Assembly (NCBI GenBank): GCA_945910225.1 | Contig: CAMDYG010000012.1 | Coordinates: 1-60,833, forward strand | Direction: 5' to 3' | From: an uncultured Eubacterium sp. | GTDB lineage: Bacteria; Bacillota; Clostridia; Lachnospirales; Lachnospiraceae | Length of the DNA: 60,833 bases | In this document: in pieces, positions 46,400-53,258 of the stretch | How the letters are laid out: every line of letters starts with the position of its first letter | How positions within the stretch are numbered: the first letter of the stretch is position 1 | Translations under genes and position numbers: made by a program | Notes under the pieces: generated by a model | Databases searched by the model: none | What the model was told of the DNA's origin: nothing | What the model saw: the letters and a program-made list of their open reading frames with translations, nothing else

Positions 46400-47020
46400 A
46401 TGAAAAAGAAAAATACATTTATTAATGCAACAGCCCAATTGGGCAAGGGTCTTTTATATGCATATATGTATATTATGTTCAGACCTAAGATTTGTTATCA
46501 GAGCAGGAAGGCAAAAGAAGAAATCGAAAAAGGCGGAGTTATATTTATTGGAAACCATGTGGGACATAATGATGGACAGATGTTTTATATGCTTTTTAAG
46601 AACAGTGTTCTTATTATAGCTAAAGACTGGGCTGATAAGAAAATATTAAAGTGGCTTACAAGTGGTGGAAAGTTCATATCAGTTGACAGGTTTGGAACGG
46701 ACATAACATGGATAAGAGGAGCATCAGAACATCTCCGTTCAGGAGACAATATGATCATATTTCCAGAGGGACATACATCAAAGACTGGTGTAATGGATGA
46801 GTTTAAACCAGGTTTTGCAATGCTGGCTGTTATGTCAGGTGCAAAGATTGTACCGGTATATAATAACGGAGAGTATCATAAGCTGTTTGGAAAGAGATTA
46901 AGATTATATGTAGGTGAACCAATGGAACTTACAAAAGAGGGTAAGGGACTTAATGCAGAGTATATTGCCAGTGAATGTGGACGTTTCCGCGAGGCAGTGG
47001 AGAAACTCAGCAGGCAATAG
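46400..47020 (+). CDS. PlsC-like 1-acyl-glycerol-3-phosphate acyltransferase (first copy)
   Basis: 206 aa, short for the family. The acyltransferase motif I is GNHVGHNDGQ (H53-x4-D58), the glycerophosphate block is SVDRFGTD, and motif III is FPEGHTSKTG. An N-terminal hydrophobic stretch (GKGLLYAYMYIMF) may associate with membrane. It would acylate lysophosphatidate or another hydroxyl acceptor. It heads an operon with an acyl ligase, an acyl carrier protein and hydrolases, so its donor may be the operon's own acyl-ACP. The stop is followed at once by hairpin element 1. Confidence 0.9.
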   Translation: MKKKNTFINATAQLGKGLLYAYMYIMFRPKICYQSRKAKEEIEKGGVIFIGNHVGHNDGQMFYMLFKNSVLIIAKDWADKKILKWLTSGGKFISVDRFGTDITWIRGASEHLRSGDNMIIFPEGHTSKTGVMDEFKPGFAMLAVMSGAKIVPVYNNGEYHKLFGKRLRLYVGEPMELTKEGKGLNAEYIASECGRFREAVEKLSRQ

Positions 47021-47027
47021 TGGCAGA

Positions 47028-47318
47028 GGACGGGGCTGCGGCAGGCTGTGACGCGGGCGGTGTGTAGGTGTGCAGCATTTTGAAACACGCTTCCTCTAGT
47101 ATCCAGACGCAGCGGTACTAGGTTCATTCTCGCTTGTGTGAGGAATGTTGGGAGCAAGCTCCCCATCCCACGCACAAGTGTGAATTCACCAAGTGCCAGT
47201 GTCTTCCAACGGTTTCAAAATGCTGCACACCTACACACCACCTATGTCCCACCTAGCTCGCAGCCCCTGTGTGTCACTGCCTTTGGAGGGCTGCCTCCTG
47301 CGGAGGGGCGCCTTTTTT
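47028..47318 (+). repeat. Hairpin element, copy 1, with attached terminator-like stem
   Basis: Starts 7 nt after the acyltransferase stop with GGACGGGGCTGCG and pairs with CGCAGCCCC near 47260. An inner 25-bp perfect stem runs 47062-47086 / 47212-47236 (GGTGTGCAGCATTTTGAAAC and complement). Inside it are conserved single-stranded-looking motifs: ACGCTTCC, CAGACGCAGCGGTACTAGGTTC-type sequence and CACCAAGTGCCAGTGTC. It fills the 332-bp gap before the acyl ligase gene. The same sequence recurs at 48851-49113 and, inverted, at 49201-49447. Confidence 0.85.
47289..47318 (+). terminator. Terminator-like hairpin inside the operon
   Basis: GGCtGCCTCC / GGAGGGGCGCC stem followed by six T, 35 nt before the acyl ligase start. 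Likely a partial terminator or attenuator because genes on both sides are co-directional. Confidence 0.65.
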
Positions 47319-47352
47319 CTGATGTGGAATAATTAAATACAAGGAGGAGATT

Positions 47353-48837
47353 ATGGATCATTATTTTTATAACATGGTAACCCCTGATGAAATGGCTACT
47401 TTGGAATATATTCCAACTATTCCGGAGTTCCTGGATTTTATTAAGAAGCAATATTCTGATTATCCAGCCATAAGTGACAAGATTACTACATATACATATG
47501 AAGAACTTGTTTCAAGGGTTGCTAAGAGAGTTACATTTATTAATTCGTTAGGACTTGAAAAGGGTTCAAATATTGCTGTACTGGCTAAGAATGATCTGGA
47601 TGCAATGGAACTTTTTCTTGCAATTCCAGCAGCTGGACATGTGCTGTTGATGCTTCCTAATGCACTTAATGAGAAAGCACTTGCGGGAATCAGCATGAAG
47701 TTTGATCTTGCAGGTATGTTTGTGGGAAAGGAATTTACAGAGGTTACAGCTAATGTGCCTTGCAAGACATGGGCAAGTAGTTCAATAGGTGATACAGAGA
47801 GCGCATTTGCAGATGTTGAAAAAGATACTACAGCAGCGATATTCTTTACAGGAGGAACTACAGGAGCGCCTAAGGGAGCGGTTCATAGTCATGGTTCTAT
47901 TATGAGAGGTTCATTTAATGGTGTATTTGGACCAGGAAATATACTTCATAAAAGATATATAGCCATGCTTCCGCTTTCACATATTTTCGGCGCTATCATG
48001 GGTTACATGGCTAAGTTGTATACAGGCTCACTTACATATACATGTACTGATATGAGAGCGGGCATTGGTGATATTCCGGTTGTCAGACCAACAACGCTTG
48101 TGCTTGTTCCAGGACTTGTTGAGATTATTATTAATATTGCCAAGGCAAAGGGAAAAGCTTTTCTTGGAGATCTTGAGAATATTATGTGTGGAGCTGCACC
48201 AGTTCCACCAAGACAGATGGCTGAATGCCGTGAACTGGGAATTACATTATGTGCAGGATATGGACTGACTGAGTGTGCTAACCTGACAGCAGGTAACTGC
48301 GATACAGATAAGAAGCCAGAGTCTATGGGACATATATATCCGGAGCAGGAAGTTAAGGTTGTTAATGGAGAACTTTGGATTAAAGGCGACAATGTAATGA
48401 AGGAGTATTACAAGGATCCAGAGCATACAGCAGAGGTATTTGAAGATGGATGGTTTAAGACTGGAGATCTTGTAGAATTCGATAATGAAGACTGGATATA
48501 CATAACAGGCCGTATTAAGAACCTTATAATTCTTCCTAATGGTGAAAATGTATCACCTGAAGAGATTGAAGAATTATTCTATAAACAGCCATTAGTAAAG
48601 GATTGTCTTGTGCAGGAAATGGAAATGAATGGAAACACTGTTATAGGCGTTGAGATTATTCCATATATGCCTGAATTACAGGGAGCATCTGAAGATGAAA
48701 TCCAGAAGAGATTACAGGATGCTGTTAATGAGGTTAATAAGGAGCTTCCTCCATATAAGAGGGTGCTTAAGCTTAAGGTGCGTACAGAGGATTTCAAGAG
48801 ATCTGGCGCAATGAAGATATTGAGGAACCAGGCGTAA
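47353..48837 (+). CDS. AMP-dependent acyl-CoA/acyl-ACP synthetase
   Basis: 494 aa ANL-family enzyme. The ATP-binding A3 motif is IFFTGGTTGAPKGAVHSHG (~residues 160-178), A5-type CAGYGLTECAN, A7-type WFKTGDL, and the C-terminal catalytic Lys in RSGAMKILRNQ. It activates a carboxylic acid as acyl-AMP and transfers it to CoA or to a phosphopantetheine. A stand-alone acyl carrier protein two positions on, separated only by noncoding elements, suggests acyl-ACP is the product. That is inference. GGAGGAGA precedes the ATG. Confidence 0.93.
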   Translation: MDHYFYNMVTPDEMATLEYIPTIPEFLDFIKKQYSDYPAISDKITTYTYEELVSRVAKRVTFINSLGLEKGSNIAVLAKNDLDAMELFLAIPAAGHVLLMLPNALNEKALAGISMKFDLAGMFVGKEFTEVTANVPCKTWASSSIGDTESAFADVEKDTTAAIFFTGGTTGAPKGAVHSHGSIMRGSFNGVFGPGNILHKRYIAMLPLSHIFGAIMGYMAKLYTGSLTYTCTDMRAGIGDIPVVRPTTLVLVPGLVEIIINIAKAKGKAFLGDLENIMCGAAPVPPRQMAECRELGITLCAGYGLTECANLTAGNCDTDKKPESMGHIYPEQEVKVVNGELWIKGDNVMKEYYKDPEHTAEVFEDGWFKTGDLVEFDNEDWIYITGRIKNLIILPNGENVSPEEIEELFYKQPLVKDCLVQEMEMNGNTVIGVEIIPYMPELQGASEDEIQKRLQDAVNEVNKELPPYKRVLKLKVRTEDFKRSGAMKILRNQA

Positions 48838-48850
48838 GACAGTGACATAA

Positions 48851-49113
48851 GGACGGGGCTGCGTAAGGCAGTGACATGGGCTTGTGAGGGTGTGTAGCAT
48901 TTTGAAACACGCTCCCGCTCGTATCCGGACGCAGCGGTACTAGGTTCGCTGGAGTTTGTTGGCACTGTGTGCCAACTGCTCCAGCTTACCAAGTGCCGGC
49001 GTCCTCCCACGGTTTCAAAATGCTACACACCCACACCGCCTATGTCCCACCCAGCTCGCAGCCCCTGCGTATGTCAACTGCTTTACGGGCTGCCTCCTTT
49101 GGAGGTTCGCCCG
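48851..49113 (+). repeat. Hairpin element, copy 2
   Basis: Begins 14 nt after the acyl ligase stop with GGACGGGGCTGCG. The inner stem is GGTGTGTAGCATTTTGAAAC (48889-48908) paired with GTTTCAAAATGCTACACACC (49012-49031). Inner motifs ACGCTCCC, GACGCAGCGGTACTAGGTTC and ACCAAGTGCCGGCGTC match copy 1, and the attached GCCTCC / GGAGG stem is present but lacks the T-run. Differences between copies often preserve pairing (for example GTGCAG/CTGCAC versus GTGTAG/CTACAC). Confidence 0.85.
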
Positions 49114-49128
49114 GTGGGGAGAAAGTGT

Positions 49129-49195
49129 AGAGGGCGGAAGGTTGCAGACCGCCGGGTGCGTAGCCAGCCTACGGCTGGCGCATCGCACTTTAGTT
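49129..49195 (+). other. GC-rich branched palindromic segment
   Basis: AAAGTG ... CACTTT closes a ~55-nt segment containing GGCGG / CCGCC and GCCAGCCTACGGCTGGC hairpins, a three-way-junction-like layout. It lies between hairpin copies 2 and 3 and has much higher GC than the neighbouring genes. Confidence 0.5.
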
Positions 49196-49200
49196 GATTA

Positions 49201-49447
49201 AAATCCGGGAATGTGTCAGTCGCAGGTATGTGGTTTTGAAAAGGATTGCGGAAAAAACCATTGGAAGACGCCGGCACTTAGGGAATTCGTGGTTAGTGTG
49301 GGATGCGGGAGTTTGCTCCCGGCATCCCACAACAAAACACGAATGAGCTTAGTGTCCGTTGCGTCTGGATATGAGCGGAAGCGTGTTTTTGGAGCAATTT
49401 TTTTCAAAACCACATACCGGACGATTGCCAACACACTCACCGGATTT
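49201..49447 (-). repeat. Hairpin element, copy 3 (inverted orientation)
   Basis: The outer arms AAATCCGG (49201-49208) and CCGGATTT (49440-49447) enclose GGTATGTGGTTTTGAAAA (49225-49242) / TTTTCAAAACCACATACC (49401-49418). Read on the minus strand the interior has AACACGCTTCCGCTCATATC, then CAGACGCAACGGACACTAAG, a GGGAGCAAACTCCC apical stem and TAAGTGCCGGCGTCTTCCAA. These are the motifs of copies 1 and 2 in the same order. It ends 27 nt before the acyl carrier protein start. Confidence 0.8.
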
Positions 49448-49474
49448 CAATAAAGTAAAGAAGGAGATTTTATT

Positions 49475-49702
49475 ATGGTATTCGAGAAGTTAAAGGGAAT
49501 TTTTGGAAGGGTTATGCCACAGTGCGACCCATCAACTATTACTATGGATAGTGTTCTTACAACTGATTTAGGAGTTGATTCTCTTAATATGATGTTACTT
49601 GCTATCACTGTAGAAGATGAATTCAAGATCAGATTCAGTTCTGATGCAAAGCTTGAAACTGTTAAGGATATTGTTGACTATGTAGAAGCTAATGCTAAAT
49701 AG
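49475..49702 (+). CDS. Acyl carrier protein
   Basis: 75 aa, four-helix ACP with the phosphopantetheine attachment Ser36 in DLGVDSLNMM. Residues KIRFSSDAKLETVKDIVDYVEAN complete helices III and IV. It is a stand-alone ACP outside a fatty-acid synthase cluster, flanked by an acyl ligase upstream and a patatin-like hydrolase 9 nt downstream. It therefore likely carries a specialised acyl chain for this operon rather than serving bulk fatty-acid synthesis. AAGAAGGAGATTT precedes the ATG. Confidence 0.93.
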   Translation: MVFEKLKGIFGRVMPQCDPSTITMDSVLTTDLGVDSLNMMLLAITVEDEFKIRFSSDAKLETVKDIVDYVEANAK

Positions 49703-49711
49703 AGGTCTTTT

Positions 49712-50566
49712 ATGAGTGAGTTAAAGACAGGTCTTGTTCTGGAAGGTGGGGCAATGAGAGGTATATTCTCTGCCGGAGTTCTTGATTACATGCTTAAGGA
49801 AGACATTTATTATGATTATGTTATAGGTGTGTCAGCAGGTGCAGGTAATGCTGTGAATTATGTTTCCAGACAGGAAGGAAGAACCAAAAAGATAATTACG
49901 CATGAGAATGCTGAGAGGTATTATGGCGTAGGGCAGCTGTTTGAGAATAAGAAGATTCTTAATCTTGAAATGCTGGTTGCAGAGTATGCCCTGAAAGATA
50001 TCCCTTATGATTTTGATACATTTTTTGCATCTAAAACTGAATGCGAAAGTGTAGTTGTTAATTGCGAAACAGGAAAAGCAGAGTATAAGGGGAATTTTAA
50101 GACAAAAGAGGAATTCCTTAAGTGTCAGATGGCAAGCTGCTCAGTTCCATTTATATGTAATCCGGTTGAGATAGATGGATATCACTATCTGGATGGAAGC
50201 ATTATTGATTCAATTCCAATTGCGAGAGCAGTAGAGAAGGGATGCGATAAGATAGTTGTTGTCCTTACCAAACCAGAGGGGTCTAAGCCTACAGATTATT
50301 CTAAGGTTAAGAAGCTTATTGACTGGAGCTATAAGAAGTATCCGCAGTTATGTGAGGCTATGGCACACAGAAGACAGGCTTATGACAAGCAGGATAAATA
50401 TATGAAAAAGCTACAGGAAGAGGGCAAAGTATTTGTTATTCGTCCACAGGAACAGATGATAAGACATTTTGAGAATAACAATGAAAAACTCCTGCAGTGC
50501 TATCAGTATGGATATGACACAATGAGAAGACAATTCAAGGCATTTGAGAAATTTATGGAAAGTTAG
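49712..50566 (+). CDS. Patatin-like phospholipase
   Basis: 284 aa. The oxyanion loop is LEGGAMRGIFSAGVLDYM, the nucleophile Ser41 is in GVSAGA (GxSxG), and the catalytic Asp161 is in YLDGSIIDSIP (DGS rather than DGG/DGA). A complete Ser-Asp dyad is present, so it should be an active acyl hydrolase or transacylase acting on lipids. No signal peptide. It begins 9 nt after the acyl carrier protein stop and belongs to the acyl-lipid operon. Some patatins act as transacylases, which would fit an acyl-ACP donor. Confidence 0.92.
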   Translation: MSELKTGLVLEGGAMRGIFSAGVLDYMLKEDIYYDYVIGVSAGAGNAVNYVSRQEGRTKKIITHENAERYYGVGQLFENKKILNLEMLVAEYALKDIPYDFDTFFASKTECESVVVNCETGKAEYKGNFKTKEEFLKCQMASCSVPFICNPVEIDGYHYLDGSIIDSIPIARAVEKGCDKIVVVLTKPEGSKPTDYSKVKKLIDWSYKKYPQLCEAMAHRRQAYDKQDKYMKKLQEEGKVFVIRPQEQMIRHFENNNEKLLQCYQYGYDTMRRQFKAFEKFMES

Positions 50567-50620
50567 AGTTGTCAGAGTTGTAGTTATGAGTTGATTATTA
50601 GTTTAAAATGGAGATATGAT

Positions 50621-51367
50621 ATGAAGGTTTTAGTAGTAAACGGAAGCCCTAAAGGACCAAAGAGTAATACTATGCAGATGACAAATGCGGTTCTTAAGGG
50701 ACTTAAGGAGACAAATCCGGATGCTGAAATAGAGCTTCTTACAGTTAAGGATATGGATATTAAACCATGTATGGGGTGTATGAGCTGTTGGGGAAAAACA
50801 GCAGGACAGTGTGTTATTAATGATGTAATGCAGGATGTACATGTTAAATTCATGAATGCAGATGTTATTATATACAGCTTCCCACTGTATTTCTTTGGAA
50901 TGCCAGGTCCGATGAAAACATTTGTTGACAGAATTATGCCACTTATGGAGACATATAAGGGTAAGGTAAGAGATATCGGAGATAATGCTTTCCATGAATT
51001 CCGTTATGATGTAAGTGGAAAGAAATTCTATGTTATATCATCATGTGGATATGGAAGAACACAGGAGATATATGATGCTCTTATCAAGGAATTTAATTTC
51101 ATATACGGAAAGGGCAGATATCAGGCATTCCTATGTCCACAGAGTGAGATGTTTGCAATTCCACCAATGGTAAATCAGATTAATGAGTATCTTAAGAGAT
51201 ATACAGAGATTGGTAAGGTTATGGGAAGAGGTGAAGATGTACCTCAGGAGATGATTGACTATGCGTCACAGCCAATGATTCCACAGCGTGCATTAGAGAA
51301 GCTGATGAATAATTATTGGGATGCAGTTACCCCGGAAAATCCGCTTCCAGCACCTAACCTTAGATAA
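50621..51367 (+). CDS. NADPH-dependent FMN reductase / flavodoxin-like oxidoreductase
   Basis: 248 aa from the ATG at 50621 (GGAGATATG upstream; an earlier in-frame start at 50591 lacks a ribosome binding site). The FMN phosphate loop is VVNGSPKGPKSNTMQM. A Cys-rich C-M-G-C-M-S-C-W motif follows at residues ~46-53, typical of the clostridial iron-sulfur-free flavodoxin-like reductases, then SFPLYFFGMPGPMKTFVDRI. It would supply reducing power, perhaps to desaturate or reduce an acyl chain or a quinone; its role in the operon is not obvious. Confidence 0.85.
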   Translation: MKVLVVNGSPKGPKSNTMQMTNAVLKGLKETNPDAEIELLTVKDMDIKPCMGCMSCWGKTAGQCVINDVMQDVHVKFMNADVIIYSFPLYFFGMPGPMKTFVDRIMPLMETYKGKVRDIGDNAFHEFRYDVSGKKFYVISSCGYGRTQEIYDALIKEFNFIYGKGRYQAFLCPQSEMFAIPPMVNQINEYLKRYTEIGKVMGRGEDVPQEMIDYASQPMIPQRALEKLMNNYWDAVTPENPLPAPNLR

Positions 51368-51377
51368 GAGGCAGAAT

Positions 51378-52061
51378 ATGAAGACATATTATATGTTTGG
51401 TGATTCGCTTATGAGAGGTGTTATGCCAGATGAATCATGGAATTATCACAGTTCTGATGCAATCGGATTTGAAAAAATGCAGACACATTATAATATGAAG
51501 TTTGTCAATTATGCCATGCCTACATTTACATCCGAAAGAGTTAAAATGTGGATGATACAGACGATGGGAAGACAGGAAAAGCCAGATGCTGCATTTATTG
51601 AGTGTGGTGGTAATGACTGTGATTATGATTGGAAATCAATCTGTGAAGGCAAATGTGACTATGAACACAGACACAGGGTTGCGCCGGATCAATTTAAGAA
51701 AAATTATGAAGATATGATACACATTTTACAAAAGCAGAGAGTTGAAGCGGTAGCGGTTATAGCACCTCCAATTCCTGTTGAAGTGTATCTTTCACATTTG
51801 CTTGAAAGTGGAGTTGACAGAAATATTATGTCAGAATATGTGAACTCAGTTCAGCAGATGTATGATGAATTTGCTGAATATGGAGAAATTATGCGGCTGA
51901 CAGCAAAGGAAAATGGTTGTAGTGTATTAAGTCTTAGAGAAAGTTTTCTTGCTGTTGACGACATGTTGGCATATTATAGTAAAGATGGTATGCATCCAAA
52001 TAAGAAAGGATACATGCTTATTCATGATGAATTTGCGAAATATTTTGCTTCGCATATGTAG
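51378..52061 (+). CDS. SGNH/GDSL-family hydrolase
   Basis: 227 aa from the ATG at 51378 (AGAGG upstream). Catalytic blocks are FGDSLMRGV (Ser), ECGGNDCDYDW (Gly/Asn oxyanion) and KDGMHPNKKGYML (Asp-x-x-His). No signal peptide is visible, so it acts in the cytoplasm or at the inner membrane face. It may be an esterase, thioesterase or O-acyl transferase. It lies 10 nt after the flavin reductase and 19 nt before the second PlsC-like gene. It contains an exact GAACTCAGTTC at 51842-51852 within the coding frame. Confidence 0.88.
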   Translation: MKTYYMFGDSLMRGVMPDESWNYHSSDAIGFEKMQTHYNMKFVNYAMPTFTSERVKMWMIQTMGRQEKPDAAFIECGGNDCDYDWKSICEGKCDYEHRHRVAPDQFKKNYEDMIHILQKQRVEAVAVIAPPIPVEVYLSHLLESGVDRNIMSEYVNSVQQMYDEFAEYGEIMRLTAKENGCSVLSLRESFLAVDDMLAYYSKDGMHPNKKGYMLIHDEFAKYFASHM

Positions 52062-52080
52062 AAAGAATGAGGGTTTAAGA

Positions 52081-52833
52081 ATGTTTAATCTGCGTTTTAA
52101 ATGCACTGTTATATCGAGCTGGCGTATGGTACTTCGTGCTGTGCCTAAAGCTAACAAGATGATTGCCAATAAGAGCAGTCATTCTGCAGAGGAGAGATTC
52201 GCATATGCACAGTGGATTATTGATTATATGAGGAGACGCGCCAGAACAAGAACTAAGGTATTTGGAAGAGAGAATATCCCTAAGGACAGTAATTACATAA
52301 TGTATCCTAATCATCAGGGAAAGTATGATGCTCTTGGAATTATTCTTGCACAGGAAAAACCATGCGGTGTACTGTGGGGAAAGAAGCAGGCTGAGAGGCT
52401 TATGAGCCGTCAGGTATGCGGTCTTATTGATGCAGTTGTTATTGATCTTGATAACAACAGAGATAAGGTCAGGGCAATCATGGATGTTACCAAGCAGGTA
52501 AAGTCAGGCAGAAATTTTCTTATATTTCCTGAAGGCGGATATACTGATAACAAGAATGAGCTTCAGGAATTTCAGGCAGGATGCTTCTCATGCAGTCTTC
52601 ATACAAGGACACCTATAGTACCGGTGGCATTGTATGATTCATATAAGTCTATGAACAGTAACACATTTGAAAAGGTTGATACCCAGGTGCATTTTCTTAA
52701 GCCCATTCTTTATTCTGAATATGGAAATCTTAAGAAAAAAGAAATCGCAGAGCTTGTAAAAAGCAGGATTGATGAGCGTTTGAAAGAGATAAAGGCGGGA
52801 ACCTTCAACGAAAGTTATGAGCTTATTGGGTAA
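52081..52833 (+). CDS. PlsC-like acyltransferase (second copy)
   Basis: 250 aa from the ATG at 52081; the long upstream extension read from 51949 lies inside the SGNH gene and is rejected. Motif I is PNHQGKYDALG (H78-x4-D83), motif III is IFPEGGYTDNKNE (E151), and motif IV is PIVPVALYDSY. It resembles bacterial 1-acyl-sn-glycerol-3-phosphate acyltransferases and is clearly different in sequence from the first copy at 46400. Two different acyltransferases in one operon could acylate two positions of the same acceptor. A strong terminator follows 30 nt later and ends the operon. Confidence 0.9.
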   Translation: MFNLRFKCTVISSWRMVLRAVPKANKMIANKSSHSAEERFAYAQWIIDYMRRRARTRTKVFGRENIPKDSNYIMYPNHQGKYDALGIILAQEKPCGVLWGKKQAERLMSRQVCGLIDAVVIDLDNNRDKVRAIMDVTKQVKSGRNFLIFPEGGYTDNKNELQEFQAGCFSCSLHTRTPIVPVALYDSYKSMNSNTFEKVDTQVHFLKPILYSEYGNLKKKEIAELVKSRIDERLKEIKAGTFNESYELIG

Positions 52834-52863
52834 GTTGAATAATAGTAAAAATACAGATTAATG

Positions 52864-52908
52864 AGTAGGTCAGATACACCTTAATGAGGCATCTGACCTA
52901 CTTTTTTT
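52864..52908 (+). terminator. Terminator of the acyl-lipid operon
   Basis: AGTAGGTCAGAT / ATCTGACCTACT 12-bp stem with a short loop and T7. Confidence 0.88.
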
Positions 52909-53031
52909 GTTCGTCCCCCCTAAATGGGGTAAAAAGTCAAGGTTTGTTAATAATTACAGTAGCTGTAAAACTGATGTGTGTGATGCGAATGCTGAAAACG
53001 CAGTATTTAAGCGCATTTAAAGCAAAATAGA

Positions 53032-53059
53032 TTGATAATTACAGAAGATTTGATATACT
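53032..53059 (+). promoter_or_regulatory. Promoter of the pectate lyase
   Basis: TTGATA (53032-53037), 16-bp spacer, extended -10 TGATATACT with TATACT at 53054-53059. The predicted transcript begins near 53066, leaving a ~190-nt leader. Confidence 0.6.
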
Positions 53060-53065
53060 AAGCAC

Positions 53066-53258
53066 CTTAATTTATTGTTAAAACTGCACAAAAATATGTG
53101 GCGAAAATCCATCGGGAAACGACATATTTACCAATGGTGTAGATTGACTTGGGGGTGGTATTGTGTTAATCTTAAGACAATTTCGGTGGATGTCCGGATT
53201 TTCAAAACAACTGACACTTTAAAGGGAAATAAGTGTCTGGCAACAAGGAGGCAATTTT
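53066..53258 (+). promoter_or_regulatory. Long structured 5' leader of the pectate lyase
   Basis: About 190 nt without an open frame. An AAATATGT (53092-53099) / ACATATTT (53122-53129) stem encloses ATCCATCGGGAAACG, whose CCAT could pair with ATGG at 53134-53137. A GACACTT / AAGTGTC hairpin (53213-53237) sits 7 nt before the AAGGAGG. The structure could regulate translation. It does not match the riboswitch classes I know. Confidence 0.4.

Noticed and set aside
47138-49453. Several 60-100-aa open frames in the hairpin elements
   Set aside because: They follow the repeats in different frames and orientations, lack ribosome binding sites and have low-complexity composition; the DNA is better explained as structured noncoding sequence.
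53066-53258. Cyclic-di-GMP (GEMM) riboswitch before the pectate lyase
   Set aside because: The leader has a GGGAAAC segment, but the GEMM core motifs and tetraloop/receptor arrangement are absent.
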